DNA from: Asparagopsis taxiformis | Lineage: Eukaryota > Rhodophyta > Florideophyceae > Bonnemaisoniales > Bonnemaisoniaceae | NCBI GenBank assembly: GCA_030407315.1 | Contig: JALQPE010000014.1 | Span: 1 to 46,341, forward strand | DNA length: 46,341 bases | Reading direction: 5' to 3' | Position numbers and translations under genes: made by a program | Part shown: positions 9,048 to 20,559 of the stretch, in pieces | How positions within the stretch are numbered: position 1 is the first letter of the stretch | Layout of the letters: every line of letters begins with the position of its first letter | The notes under the pieces: generated by a model | The model's database searches: none | The model's input: only the letters and a program-made list of their open reading frames with translations | Told to the model about the DNA's origin: nothing

Positions 9048-11154
9048 ACTATACAACAAACTCTACTCGCTATCTCAGACGACGCGGCTCACAAGTGGCG
9101 TAGTCCCAATTTTCCGTAACGCCTTTCCTGATGCTTAAAAGTAAAAAACACGTCAAAACGTATATCAGAAATGAGTGCGAGAGTTTTCTGCACAGGAGAT
9201 GCTGAGCCACCAAATTGGTTTTGCGGAAATTTTAGAATTTCTGGGCTGGCCAGCAATGCAATCGAGCTGGACATCCACCGGACGTCCATTTCAGGTTGGT
9301 CGTGAGAGAGTGGGGCGGGACCATGATGAAACAAGGACCAAGACCTGTCCCTGACGTGTTGAGCCTGAAATCGACCCTTCGTAAGACGCGATTTTGGCTT
9401 ACAGTTGGTGCTTACAGAAGCCAGTGATGACCCCGGTCGGGGCGGCAGCCGGTTCCTGGGGCCGTTGTGGCCAAATTAGACACCTTGATTTGAATTGAAA
9501 TTTGGGCTATTCTCAAAAACATGCACATGTGAACATGTTTTTGAGATGGGGGTCTGCCGTACGGCACAATCGACCCGCCCAAATCGATGATTTTTCACAA
9601 TTTTTTTCTGCCCGAAATTTTAGAATTTCTGGGCTGGCCAGCAGTGCAATCAAGCTGGACATCCACCGGACGTCCATTTCAGGTTGGTCGTGTGCTGCTC
9701 ACATCTACGCATTACAGCAACCACGCAGGCGGGCTCACTACTCATACAAAGTGCACGTAGCATGGGCAGCATGATGGATGAGCAGTGTTTGTCGTGAGAA
9801 AGTGGGGTGGGAGCATGTCGAAACAAGGACCAAAACTTCGCCCTGGCGTATTGAGCCTGAGCCTGGAATCGATCCTTCGTGAGATGTGGCTTTGCTTACA
9901 GTTGTTGCTTACAGAAGCCAGCGATGGCCCCGCTCGGGGCGTCGGATGGCTTCTTCTGGGGCCGTTGTGGCCAGATTAGACACCTTGATTTGAATTGAAA
10001 TTTGGGCTATTCTCAAAAACATGCACATGTGAACATGTTTTTGAGATGGGGGTGTGCCGTACGGCACTTTCGACCTCCCAAATCGATATAATTTTGCAAT
10101 TTTTTTTCTGACTGAAATTTTAGAATTTCTGGGCTCGCCAGCAATGCAATTAATTGCAATCTCAATTGAGATGGACATTCACCGGACGTCCATTTCAGGT
10201 TGGTCGAGTATTGCACATGGATACAGTTTTGCAGCTATTTCTCAGCCCAACATTTTAGAATTTCAGGGCTGACCAGCAATGTAACCGAGGCGGACTTCCA
10301 CTGGACGTCCATTTCAAGTTAGGCTAGTGCTGCACATTTGCTCGCATCGCAGCAACTAAGCAAGTGTTGAGAGCACCGAGATGCCATGCAGACAAGAGGG
10401 AACCGGCTGCAAACGGCTTCCCTGGTCGGCAGCTGGATGTCTGGATGTCAATGGCTGCAAGCATGGAAATCTTGCTACCGCACGGCGCATACACACTGCA
10501 GCAGCACATCACTGACGCGTGCGAAAGTTGGGTGCTGCAGTGCGTGGTTGTTTGTGTGTTTGTGTGTGCACGACGAACCTTGTGGTATCCCTAGGCGTGC
10601 ACTGGTGCAAAACATTTGGACTGCCCCATCGGTCGTACTTTGACGCATTTACATGCATCGGAGAACGACCAAGGAGGTAGAGCAGCAATCGCTGTTGGCT
10701 GAGCGTCCAAATTGGAGGGCTTGGGACAATGGTTCTATAGCAGTCATTTATAGGACGCCCACCGTTGATGACTGAGATCCACGGTGGGTTTAGTATTCAT
10801 GGTGTTGTCCTGCATTGGCGGATGTCGAAGACGAGTACTTCCAGTGAGCGTCCAAGCTGAACAGCGTGAGTGGGTAAGTGAGCGGGGAGGGGCCGCTCGG
10901 GGCGCTTGGTAGCTTCTGGGGCCGTTGTGGCCAAATTAGAATCAAGCCTATGTCCGGCGGACGTCCTGAATTGCTTTATTTTTTGGGCTATTCTCAAAAA
11001 CATGCACATGTGAACATGTTTTTGAGATGGGGGTGTGCCGTACGGCACTTTCGACCGCCCAAATCGATGTATTTTTGCATTTTTTTTCTGACTGAAATTT
11101 TAGAATTTCTGGGCTCGCCAGCAATGCAATTGCGCTGGTCATTCACCGGACGTC
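9048..11154 (+). repeat. Left arm of long inverted repeat
   Basis: Every position x in this arm pairs with 24933 - x in the right arm, with no gaps. From about 9224 inward to 11154 (about 1.93 kb) I saw no difference between the arms. The outer 176 bp differ at about 27 positions (about 85% identity). The inner edge falls in a GACGTC palindrome. The arm carries three copies of the palindrome-rich satellite core (starts 9504, 10004 and 10985, so about 500 and 981 apart). It also has several GGACGTCC-containing junction blocks. Confidence 0.9.
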
Positions 11155-13778
11155 CATTTCCATTTCAGATCTACTGGTTGCACTAGGCCTGAAAGTGTTT
11201 CTGGATAGGGCCGAATAACGACCTGGGCAGCACGCACTGCGTAAGATGATCTGTGTGATGCAGACTGCAAGGATTTCTATGGTGATTCTGGCTGGGGAAT
11301 GTGGTAAGCTTGATTGTTGCGTGGCTTTGTATCTCCTTGCCTGCCATTTTGCTTGGATATTTACACGAGCGATCAAACCGAAGACGCCGACTCGGCACAA
11401 CTACCAACTCTCCTAGCTTCGAGTCAGCGCCATCTAATTGCAACTTGTGACACTCAAGACGAATACGTTGTGCTGATCTCTGCAATGAAAATTGAGTTAG
11501 TGCTGCAGTTCTTTTGGTCGATGCCAATATGCAGGGATACTGTTTACACCTTTTGGGAGTCAAGAAGTTCTCGGATTGCAAATCAAATCAGATCATGGTA
11601 GAATATCTGACTTTTCTCTCTTCCCTTCACCACATCTGCATCCGGAGCTGAGCCAAGCTGAGCTGGAGGGAACCCGGCCGCTGACCCCTGTCATTCTCAT
11701 AAACATCTTTAATGCAATACTATTCGTGTATGGTAATGTAAGTGCTAATGAAAATGTATACAAGTCTAGAATAAACGTTGCAGTGGTTCTTTGTAGCTAT
11801 CGATACTTGCTAAAAATCTGTAGCTTTTGCTTCTCGCATGGACGAGTTGCAGTCTTTGTGTTTGTTTCATTTCTGCCACAAACGAGAGGCAATCAGGGTC
11901 TGTGTTCACATAGAGAATGATTTAATATATGCGCTCATTGCCGTCGTAGATACTTTTAACAATGGCCAGTACGTTTCTCTCGGCCGCCGCCGGGTACGGT
12001 CGGACTGAAAGATCGGGGAGATGTGTGGAGAGTAGTGTTTCGATAGAGACGAACGTTGCGATGGATGGAATGGTGATGATTTCATGCTGAAGCGATGGGA
12101 GATGGATGGATATGGTTGAATGAAATCTAGTATTCCGAAGGAGGCCTTTTCTCGAGGAAGAGGCATTATATTCTCACAAAGCATGTAGATACTGGTTTCC
12201 AGTTTGGTATACTATTGTAGCTCAATTCACATCTTATCTACACGTACGTATGGAGAGAGATCCAAGTGTGCGTGGCACAGGTCCAACGGTGAAACAACGC
12301 AGTATGAAACTACCACAGATAAGGCGGCGTACAAAATCCTCGACTCAAGGCAGCTCTCAGGCTTTCGTGAGCACCGACTTCGTTCCACCAAGAAGTTGCG
12401 GAAATATGTGCTGGTCTAACTTGATACGACCATAGGACAGTTTTGCTCCCTAAGCAATGAGCGAAAAATCAATGATTGCGCGTGTCGTCGGTACGGTCTT
12501 GTAATGTTGGCTCAACCAATAACATCTAACGTTGAGTTATCCACCCTCCGCCGTGTCGCGTCGTAAATTTGCACAGAAAATTTGTTTCAAATCTTTGCTC
12601 CAATTATCAGCTCAAATACGGCATTGATCTCCAGCTTCATCTGGACAGAAACACCGATCGCTCGATGTCTGTCTCAAATAAATCGCAGTCAAACGCCATG
12701 CGGAAAGTTTCATCGCTTCCCGTTGCGACTGAATCTGCAAACGCCACACAAAAATTTGCCCTTTCCGCGTCCGGAACGAACGCCGACTACATGTCGTCAG
12801 GTTCCTGATCGACTGGATCGATGGAGCTTGCTCTGCAGGAGAGCAGGACAGGCGGTTTGTTATGCCTGGACAATTTCCATACCGATCTCCCTTCTTGAGT
12901 GCAAAATTACGAGTCTAGAAATTGACCTGCATCGGCTGCTGTATCACATCTGTGCTAAGGATTGATGATACCCGTACCGCTGAGAAATTGCAGCTCTGGT
13001 AACGTGGGGATGATGTGCTGAACACGCAGAACGCTGATCCATAATGGGACTGCTTCATAGGCATAGTACGGAATGTATTGAGACAGCCCAAGCGAATTCA
13101 GGAGGGAGCACCAGGGCAGTGCGCGGTGACTCAGCAGATACCAGCGGTGAGTGGTCTAAATGGGGCTACACACGAGTTTGTCAATGAACAGTCTAGTTTA
13201 GTTTGGAAATGTTTCGGATGGATGGTATGTTGTAAATGTCGACAGATTTGAGGAAGCGATAGAAGCAATCAGCACCGTGTAGTTGCATCAAGGCTTTAGT
13301 GGCCATTGCTAGAGAACTTTCTCCAATGCCCTTATTGCAGGATGGGCAGAAAACCCGGCCGGCTTCGAGATTGAAGAATTCATTGCGCAGATTGAATGAA
13401 TGCAATTGACGGAGAATGCAGAAGTATACAATGGTATCGTTTTGCAGGGTGACGTAGGGGAAACATGTTGGGCTTGTTGGAAATGCTGAGAGCGATGATG
13501 AGATCCAGTCGTTTCCGTCGTAGATGGCAGTGCTTGTTTTCTGCACGGCTAGCTTGTCTGCTGGGCGACTGGACGGTATTGGCGTACGATGAAGCGGGAC
13601 TGGTGGTGTTTAAATGACATTTTTTGTTTGAAGATGGATGTATGTGTGCGACTAGAATGTAGTAAGAGCATGAAAATGTTTATGTTTGATGGGCGTCGCA
13701 TGTTGGGGGACTTTATGTCGTGTGGGGCAATAATGTCTCAGGTATTTGAAGCAGACAGCAATCGCTTGAGCGCATATA
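11155..13778. other. Loop of the long inverted repeat
   Basis: A 2.6-kb spacer between the two arms. Short frames on both strands are not convincing genes. A possible decayed copia RNase H piece lies at 11390-11605, and a Cys-containing minus frame at 13193-13546 is unassigned. No transposase, integrase or helicase motif was found. Confidence 0.5.
11390..11605 (+). pseudogene. Possible copia RNase H remnant
   Basis: The plus-strand frame contains a TQDEYVVLISAMKIELVLQ stretch. It resembles the copia RNase H block that normally reads S-T-x-E-A-E-Y-x-A-L-S...W-L. It is followed by a weak match to the D-N-x-S-A-I block. The key Asp and Glu residues are not clearly kept. If correct, it belongs to a copia lineage different from the three better preserved ones here. 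Chance resemblance is possible. Confidence 0.3.
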
Positions 13779-15885
13779 GACGTCCGGTGAATGACCAGCG
13801 CAATTGCATTGCTGGCGAGCCCAGAAATTCTAAAATTTCAGTCAGAAAAAAAATGCAAAAATACATCGATTTGGGCGGTCGAAAGTGCCGTACGGCACAC
13901 CCCCATCTCAAAAACATGTTCACATGTGCATGTTTTTGAGAATAGCCCAAAAAATAAAGCAATTCAGGACGTCCGCCGGACATAGGCTTGATTCTAATTT
14001 GGCCACAACGGCCCCAGAAGCTACCAAGCGCCCCGAGCGGCCCCTCCCCGCTCACTTACCCACTCACGCTGTTCAGCTTGGACGCTCACTGGAAGTACTC
14101 GTCTTCGACATCCGCCAATGCAGGACAACACCATGAATACTAAACCCACCGTGGATCTCAGTCATCAACGGTGGGCGTCCTATAAATGACTGCTATAGAA
14201 CCATTGTCCCAAGCCCTCCAATTTGGACGCTCAGCCAACAGCGATTGCTGCTCTACCTCCTTGGTCGTTCTCCGATGCATGTAAATGCGTCAAAGTACGA
14301 CCGATGGGGCAGTCCAAATGTTTTGCACCAGTGCACGCCTAGGGATACCACAAGGTTCGTCGTGCACACACAAACACACAAACAACCACGCACTGCAGCA
14401 CCCAACTTTCGCACGCGTCAGTGATGTGCTGCTGCAGTGTGTATGCGCCGTGCGGTAGCAAGATTTCCATGCTTGCAGCCATTGACATCCAGACATCCAG
14501 CTGCCGACCAGGGAAGCCGTTTGCAGCCGGTTCCCTCTTGTCTGCATGGCATCTCGGTGCTCTCAACACTTGCTTAGTTGCTGCGATGCGAGCAAATGTG
14601 CAGCACTAGCCTAACTTGAAATGGACGTCCAGTGGAAGTCCGCCTCGGTTACATTGCTGGTCAGCCCTGAAATTCTAAAATGTTGGGCTGAGAAATAGCT
14701 GCAAAACTGTATCCATGTGCAATACTCGACCAACCTGAAATGGACGTCCGGTGAATGTCCATCTCAATTGAGATTGCAATTAATTGCATTGCTGGCGAGC
14801 CCAGAAATTCTAAAATTTCAGTCAGAAAAAAAATTGCAAAATTATATCGATTTGGGAGGTCGAAAGTGCCGTACGGCACACCCCCATCTCAAAAACATGT
14901 TCACATGTGCATGTTTTTGAGAATAGCCCAAATTTCAATTCAAATCAAGGTGTCTAATCTGGCCACAACGGCCCCAGAAGAAGCCATCCGACGCCCCGAG
15001 CGGGGCCATCGCTGGCTTCTGTAAGCAACAACTGTAAGCAAAGCCACATCTCACGAAGGATCGATTCCAGGCTCAGGCTCAATACGCCAGGGCGAAGTTT
15101 TGGTCCTTGTTTCGACATGCTCCCACCCCACTTTCTCACGACAAACACTGCTCATCCATCATGCTGCCCATGCTACGTGCACTTTGTATGAGTAGTGAGC
15201 CCGCCTGCGTGGTTGCTGTAATGCGTAGATGTGAGCAGCACACGACCAACCTGAAATGGACGTCCGGTGGATGTCCAGCTTGATTGCACTGCTGGCCAGC
15301 CCAGAAATTCTAAAATTTCGGGCAGAAAAAAATTGTGAAAAATCATCGATTTGGGCGGGTCGATTGTGCCGTACGGCAGACCCCCATCTCAAAAACATGT
15401 TCACATGTGCATGTTTTTGAGAATAGCCCAAATTTCAATTCAAATCAAGGTGTCTAATTTGGCCACAACGGCCCCAGGAACCGGCTGCCGCCCCGACCGG
15501 GGTCATCACTGGCTTCTGTAAGCACCAACTGTAAGCCAAAATCGCGTCTTACGAAGGGTCGATTTCAGGCTCAACACGTCAGGGACAGGTCTTGGTCCTT
15601 GTTTCATCATGGTCCCGCCCCACTCTCTCACGACCAACCTGAAATGGACGTCCGGTGGATGTCCAGCTCGATTGCATTGCTGGCCAGCCCAGAAATTCTA
15701 AAATTTCCGAAAAATCAATTTGGTGGCCCAGCATCTCCTGTGCCGAAAAATCCCGCGCTCACTTCTGATGTACGTCTAGACGTGTTTCGCACTTGTACGC
15801 ATCAGGGAAGGCGTCACGGAAGGTTGAGACTACGCTATTTGTGTACCGCGTCGTCTGAAATAGCGAGTAGTGTTTGTTGTATAGT
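13779..15885 (-). repeat. Right arm of long inverted repeat
   Basis: Mirror of 9048-11154, centred at 12466.5. The inner 1.93 kb (13779-15709) is indistinguishable from the left arm by eye. The outer part (15710-15885) is diverged from the left arm but closely resembles the second element copy at 44110-44293. That pattern suggests the outer segments have separate histories and the inner part was recently copied or converted. Confidence 0.9.
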
Positions 15886-17321
15886 TGTGGAGTATGCGTC
15901 TAGTGGTTTGTAAAGCTTGCAGAACGGGATAGGGATGTGGGTGGCCCTATTTTATGAATACATGAGTACCAATATTCAGGGTTGACAAAGCGGAAAGGCA
16001 TACGTTCATACATGTTTGAGATTGCATAGTGGAGAAAATATTTACATCGAAATTTAGATGGAGCTGATGGAGGTTTTAAGGATGAGGTATGAGAGGAAGA
16101 AAATTCTTCTGTGGTATGAGGATGTGTTCTCTGGAGGGATGCAATCTTGGAATAGTACAGGGGGAGGTGGAAATGTACGGAGTGCGGGTTTAGATTGGAT
16201 TGTGATTCGGAGAGGAGTGCCGACGAGCATATGATAGGGATTGGGGAGACACTGCGGGGTATTGGGGTAGTGAGGGCGGAGGAGGTGTTTAGGTGGGACC
16301 GTAGGAGGGTGCGGTTGAAGGCGCCGAGAGGAGGGGTTTTTTAGGAAAGTGAGGAGAAAGAGGCGGGAAGGGGGTGGCGTCTGTTCTGGCTTTGGTGAGT
16401 GGGGATGTGATGGAGAAGAAGGGGGTTATTGTATTTGGGGAGGGACGAGAGTGGGAGGATGGCTGCGAAGTGGGGGGTTGATATGTGGTTCAGAGCGGGG
16501 AGGTTTCTGGGGAGACGGCGTCGGAGCGGGAGCGTGGGCCGGTGGTGGTGGTGGTGGTGTATACGGTATCGAAGATGCGGATGGCGTGGGGGCATGTAGC
16601 AGGTGAGGGAGGGAGGGGTGGAGCAGGTCGAAGAGTAAGCTGCAGGGGAAGTTTGTGGAGAGGGCGAAGGAGAGGGGTTGAAGGTAGAGGAGAGAGGGTA
16701 TTGAAGAACAATACGTTGCAAAGGTGATGGGGGAGAGCATGGTCGAGGAGATAGGGGGTGTTTTTCCTTATTCTGAGGTAGTATGAGGACTGGTTATAAG
16801 AAATCTGTACGGTAGAGCAGAAAAGTAGGTATGGAATGGAGGTGTGCACCGTGGAAGCGGGGATAGGTAGCTGAAAATGCGTTCTAGAGTGGTATTGGGG
16901 GTGTTTGAGGTACAGTACGGGGGAGGTGAGCACCAAATGGAAGGGGGTGTGAGCGAGAGGATGAAAAAATTAAAGACGAAATTGGAGTCGACCGACAAGG
17001 AAAAATAGAGTGGTCGCCGTGATGGATGCGGACATCCATGTCGAGCAAGGCGGCAGAAATTTCTGGGGTCGAAATTTTTGAATTTCTGAACCGGCGCCCG
17101 TCCTAGGTTGACATAGACATGGCGGAAGTCCATCCCGAGGGGGACATCCGTGGTACTAGAAACAATGAATGTCGTCCTAGTAATACTAGACGTACTAGAC
17201 CGCATGGACGTCCGGTTCTAGGCGGACATCCAAAAATACTGGAGAACATGGACGTCCGCCTAGTAATACTAGGTGTACTAGAGGTTGTGGACGTCCGCGT
17301 CCATTTCCGAGAACACAGACG
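15600..17321 (-). repeat. Right terminal segment, duplicated in inverse at 42659
   Basis: Reverse-complementary to 42659-44420 with roughly 90-95% identity and a few small indels. Reading inward from 17321 it holds the inverted terminus, GGACGTCC/CTAGTA subterminal repeats (17321-17100), an element-specific block to about 16970, a C-rich (minus strand) region to about 15990, and the start of the satellite. Minus-strand frames such as 16490-16936 and 16341-16721 match plus-strand frames near 43000-43770 but are interrupted by indels. Confidence 0.85.
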
Positions 17322-19229
17322 TGACCACACAAGACACATATACAGACCCCAATGGCTGTATAGACAGGCAAAACACCTGACATCACCACCTTCCTCACCT
17401 TTGGACAGCTCGGACATGTATATGACCGCAAGCCAAAATCCAAACTACAGCCCCGAGCACAACTGTATGACTACATTGGTCGTCTGGATGCAAATCACTA
17501 CCACATCTATAATGCAAGCAAAGATAAAATCAGCCGCTGCCGCATCCACAATTTCAAGCCATACAACTCCAACACAGACCCTGTAGCGACCAGTATGGCC
17601 GCACACACTCGAACCACAACAACTTCCAACGCACCCAAAATCGAACAAGGTTTCAGCCATCCCACAACATTACAGCAAGCGCGTCAGGCACACGATGCCA
17701 ATGAATGGTCTCTCTCCTGGAACAAAGAACTGGACTCACTAGAACATAGAGGTACCATTACCTACATCCCCAAGAGTCAGCTTCCCCCTAACACTAAACT
17801 GCTCCCCGTCAAGATGGTTCTTAAAACAAAGACCGACGCCAATGGTAATCCATTAACGAGGAAAACAAGATGTAATCTTCGCGGCGACATGAAAAGACCA
17901 AACTAGCACTACGACCCTGATAACATCACATCACTCGTAGCCGATCGCGACGCCGTACGCACAGCACTAGCTATTGCAACGGCACATGGATACGACGTGC
18001 ATCACTGGGATATCGAGTCGGCGTTCCTCCACGAAACGTTTGGAGACGACAAACCTCTGTATATCCATCAACCCCCCTATTTGACGGTTCCGTCAAGTAT
18101 CCTGGATATGTAGGCAAAGTCACTGGAAAAAGTTATGGCGCCAAACAAGCCTGCAGCACCTTCACCCGAGGATTATCCAAACACCTTGAATTGCACAACT
18201 TCACACGTCTTACAAGTGAAAGCTGCACATTTCTCCTTCGCTCCACACAGGACAACACCAAATTCGTCTTCTTTGTGATCACCATAGACGACTTCCTTGT
18301 CGTTTCCAAATGCCAACAACTCCGCGAAACGGCAAAGCAACATCTGCAATCCAAATATGTGCTCAAAGATCTAGGCCCCGTGGAACACATCCTGGGATGG
18401 AAGGTTACCCGCAACTCAGACTCAATCACTATCACCCAACCAGCTTGCATCGAAAAGCTTCTCCACCAATTTGGGCTCACTGGTGCCAAGTCTGCAAATT
18501 CACCGATTGCGACAGACATAATCAACACCACAAAACACCTCGACACACCACTCGACACCAAAGCCTACATCTACAACTCATATTAGTTGGAAGCCTACGA
18601 TACCTGGCTGATTCCACAAGACTGGATATAGCGTACATCACGGGCTACCTGGGAAGATATTCACATCAACCCACAAAGCATCAATGGCAGGCAGGCCTCC
18701 GTGTCTTAAGATACCTCATGGACACCAAAACAAGAGGTCTTACATACTCCACAAAGCTAACGAGCACATTAACTGCTTATTCAGATAGCGACTTCGCAGC
18801 ATGTACGAATACTCGGCGCTCCACCACGGGAACAGTGATAATATACAATGGATCCCCGTTGCTTGGCAATCTAAGATACAACGAGTTGTTGCACCAAGCA
18901 TGTGGGCCGCCGAATACGTTGCAGGTTATCACACCGCCCAACACGTCAACTGCACCCGACATCTCCTCTCTGACCTCAATCACGCAGAAAACCACCCGAC
19001 AACGATCAACATGGACAACGCCGGTGCAGTAACCACAGCCAACACATCGCACCCTACGCCAAAGTCTAAACACTTGGATGTCAAATACCATTATCTCATG
19101 GAACAAATTACACGCAACAGGATCACCGTGCAACACATCCCATCAGAACCAAATGCTGCGGACGTCCTAACTAAATCACTAAAACCAGCTCAGTTCCGAC
19201 AACAAGTTAAGCTCCTCCGGCTTTCTTAG
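17322..19229 (+). pseudogene. Copia Pol remnant: integrase end, RT, RNase H (copia-1)
   Basis: Coding similarity to copia-2 resumes immediately after the insert, at the integrase C-terminal region. The reverse transcriptase start (17595-17906) includes KLLPVKMVLKTKTD and ends at an in-frame TAG at 17904. It continues in the same frame to about 18075, then shifts. The thumb half (18191-18586) carries the active-site motif TIDD (18281-18292), where most copia elements have Y-V-D-D. A further shift leads to 18587-18800, then the RNase H end with APSMWAAEYVA and MDNAGAV, stopping LRLS at 19229. At least three frameshifts plus one stop make it non-functional. Confidence 0.85.
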
Positions 19230-19296
19230 ACACGCCACGCGGCGACTGTCGGAAGATCAATCCGTGCAACGTGTCGTATCTCCAAAAGCCTCAGCT

Positions 19297-19420
19297 AGTC
19301 GGAAGATCATACCAATACAATAATGCATTACAGTAGACTCAGTATTTAAGGTAGCTTCAAACGATCTCGCCACCGATCAAGTAAATGGTATCCGATTACG
19401 AGACTACCTCAAGATCGTCA
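19297..19420 (+). repeat. 3' LTR of copia-1
   Basis: Matches the 5' LTR; the first base is A instead of T. About 57 bp upstream (near 19240) the sequence CTGTCGGAAGATCA repeats the LTR start, as also happens in copia-2. It is followed by CGTTC, the target duplication. Confidence 0.9.
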
Positions 19421-19425
19421 CGTTC

Positions 19426-20071
19426 CACTCTCGGTTGACGACGGAGCGCTTGTGACAGTCTGTCTCTACTTCACATACTACCTGTACGGTGTTTGGCGAG
19501 TTCAGTTGAGTAGTGGAACTATTCCCTGTCGCCGGCGGATTGACAGCTTGTGACAGCTGTCCTAAGTTGATATCCTGACAAGGACGATATGAGATGTGAA
19601 CATTCGTTGGGGAATATTGAAAATTATTCAAATAATTTATTCTTCATGGCCATGCAGGAAAATAATTCATTCAGATCCGATATTTTCAAAACTTTTCACA
19701 AATATATTTTTCACAGTGTATAGATACGACCACCTACACCAGCTCGGAAATTCTGTCCGCAGGTGACTCGCACCGACATTCTTTCATTTCGGGGTTTTGG
19801 TCCATCGATTAGGGGATCGAAAAAGAGATCGCTTGACCCGCTGCACAAAGTCAATGCAGCACTGGAAGAGCATGAATCATTGCAAAAACTTTCATGTTGA
19901 AAATGGGGACCGTCATCTTCAGAAAGAGCTCTAACTGTGATAAACGATACCAGGTGGAATTTCAGACGGGTAGTTCTTCACTTCTCAACGAATATTTACA
20001 TGTGTTATGGTTGCGGACGATACGACAAAAGAACAAAAATCTACCTACCTTTCAAACTACTTGTATCATGC
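19426..20071. other. Stretch without a recognisable gene
   Basis: Between the copia-1 target duplication and the gypsy element there is AT-rich sequence, with no conserved frame, repeat or RNA gene recognised. It is probably older flanking DNA of the minus-strand gene at 25719, split from it by the gypsy insertion. Confidence 0.5.
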
Positions 20072-20075
20072 CTTC

Positions 20076-20489
20076 TGTAGACATTTGCAAATTGCAATAC
20101 AAGCTCGGGAATATTCAAAGATGGAAATTATTTCAACGGAAGGCTACAAGCCATAATAACGTGCACACATTCTAATGTGTGGTTGATAATGTGATGAGGT
20201 GCACCTCATTCATGAATAACCGTCACTTTCAAATACGCAGATGGTTCACAGTCATTTGAATAGAGTAACGGAATGATGAATAGAATAGTATATATAGTAG
20301 GTCTGCCTTGAGCAGACAAAGGGGATAGAAGTGAGAGAGAACACACCAGCCATCAGAGGTTCTAACCTACTGACACATCAGCCTTAATAAAGACTGAACA
20401 TTTCCACTAATTCCAGCGCTTCTTGGAACACACTTGGACCCTGCTGCCTCGTATCTGAGATTCTCTCAGGAAGTTGACACTGGTTTACA
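20076..20489 (+). repeat. 5' LTR of gypsy element
   Basis: Identical by eye to 25255-25668. It contains GTATATATAGTAGG near 20288 (TATA-like) and CTTAATAAAGACTG near 20382 (polyadenylation-like AATAAA). The sequence CAGATATATATCTG straddles its 3' edge as a perfect palindrome where a primer-binding site would be expected; no tRNA match is obvious. Confidence 0.95.
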
Positions 20490-20559
20490 GATATATATCT
20501 GTACTAACACATTTCCGGCCGGAACGAGACACGGCGTCGAAAACAAGTGTGAAAGAAGA

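Larger units (their letters stand above)
6193..17321. mobile_element. 11.1-kb insert with inverted termini, no recognised transposase
   Basis: The left end (from 6193) and the right end (reverse complement from 17321) share CGTCTGTGTTYTCGGAA plus about 16 further bases, with two mismatches in about 34. The same terminus starts a second copy at 42659. Copia-1 coding sequence stops immediately left and resumes immediately right. Both subterminal zones are rich in GGACGTCC and CTAGTA motifs. Inside are three tandem arrays, a 6.8-kb inverted-repeat structure and a C-rich region. No target duplication is evident, and 1.8 kb of the host copia is missing, so insertion with deletion is possible. Family unknown. 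Confidence 0.6.
4878..19420 (+). mobile_element. Old Ty1/copia element (copia-1), split by an 11-kb insert
   Basis: LTRs at 4878-5001 and 19297-19420 (124 bp, about 8 differences, roughly 93% identical) are flanked by CGTTC at 4873-4877 and 19421-19425, a 5-bp target duplication. Inside are a primer-binding site, a broken gag to about 6192, a foreign insert 6193-17321, then integrase end, reverse transcriptase and RNase H to 19229. Compared with copia-2, about 1.8 kb between the gag zinc knuckle and the integrase C-terminal half is missing at the insert site. The element is dead: frameshifts, one in-frame stop, and loss of protease and the integrase core. Confidence 0.9.

Noticed and set aside
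9502..9774. A recurring reading frame beginning MGYSQKHAHVNMFLRW, found in every satellite unit and both arms
   Set aside because: It is created by the conserved palindromes and appears in equivalent frames on both strands; no start context, no domain, and the unit-to-unit variation does not respect codons.
13193..13546. Minus frame with CPSC and a possible C-terminal domain
   Set aside because: Only one Cys pair, no partner ligands, no recognised homology and no promoter features; left unassigned.
20434..20559. Translation of the gypsy polyprotein from a TTG inside the LTR
   Set aside because: There is no reason for a TTG start; the first ATG at 20560 lies 70 bp beyond the LTR, and the upstream codons are LTR sequence.
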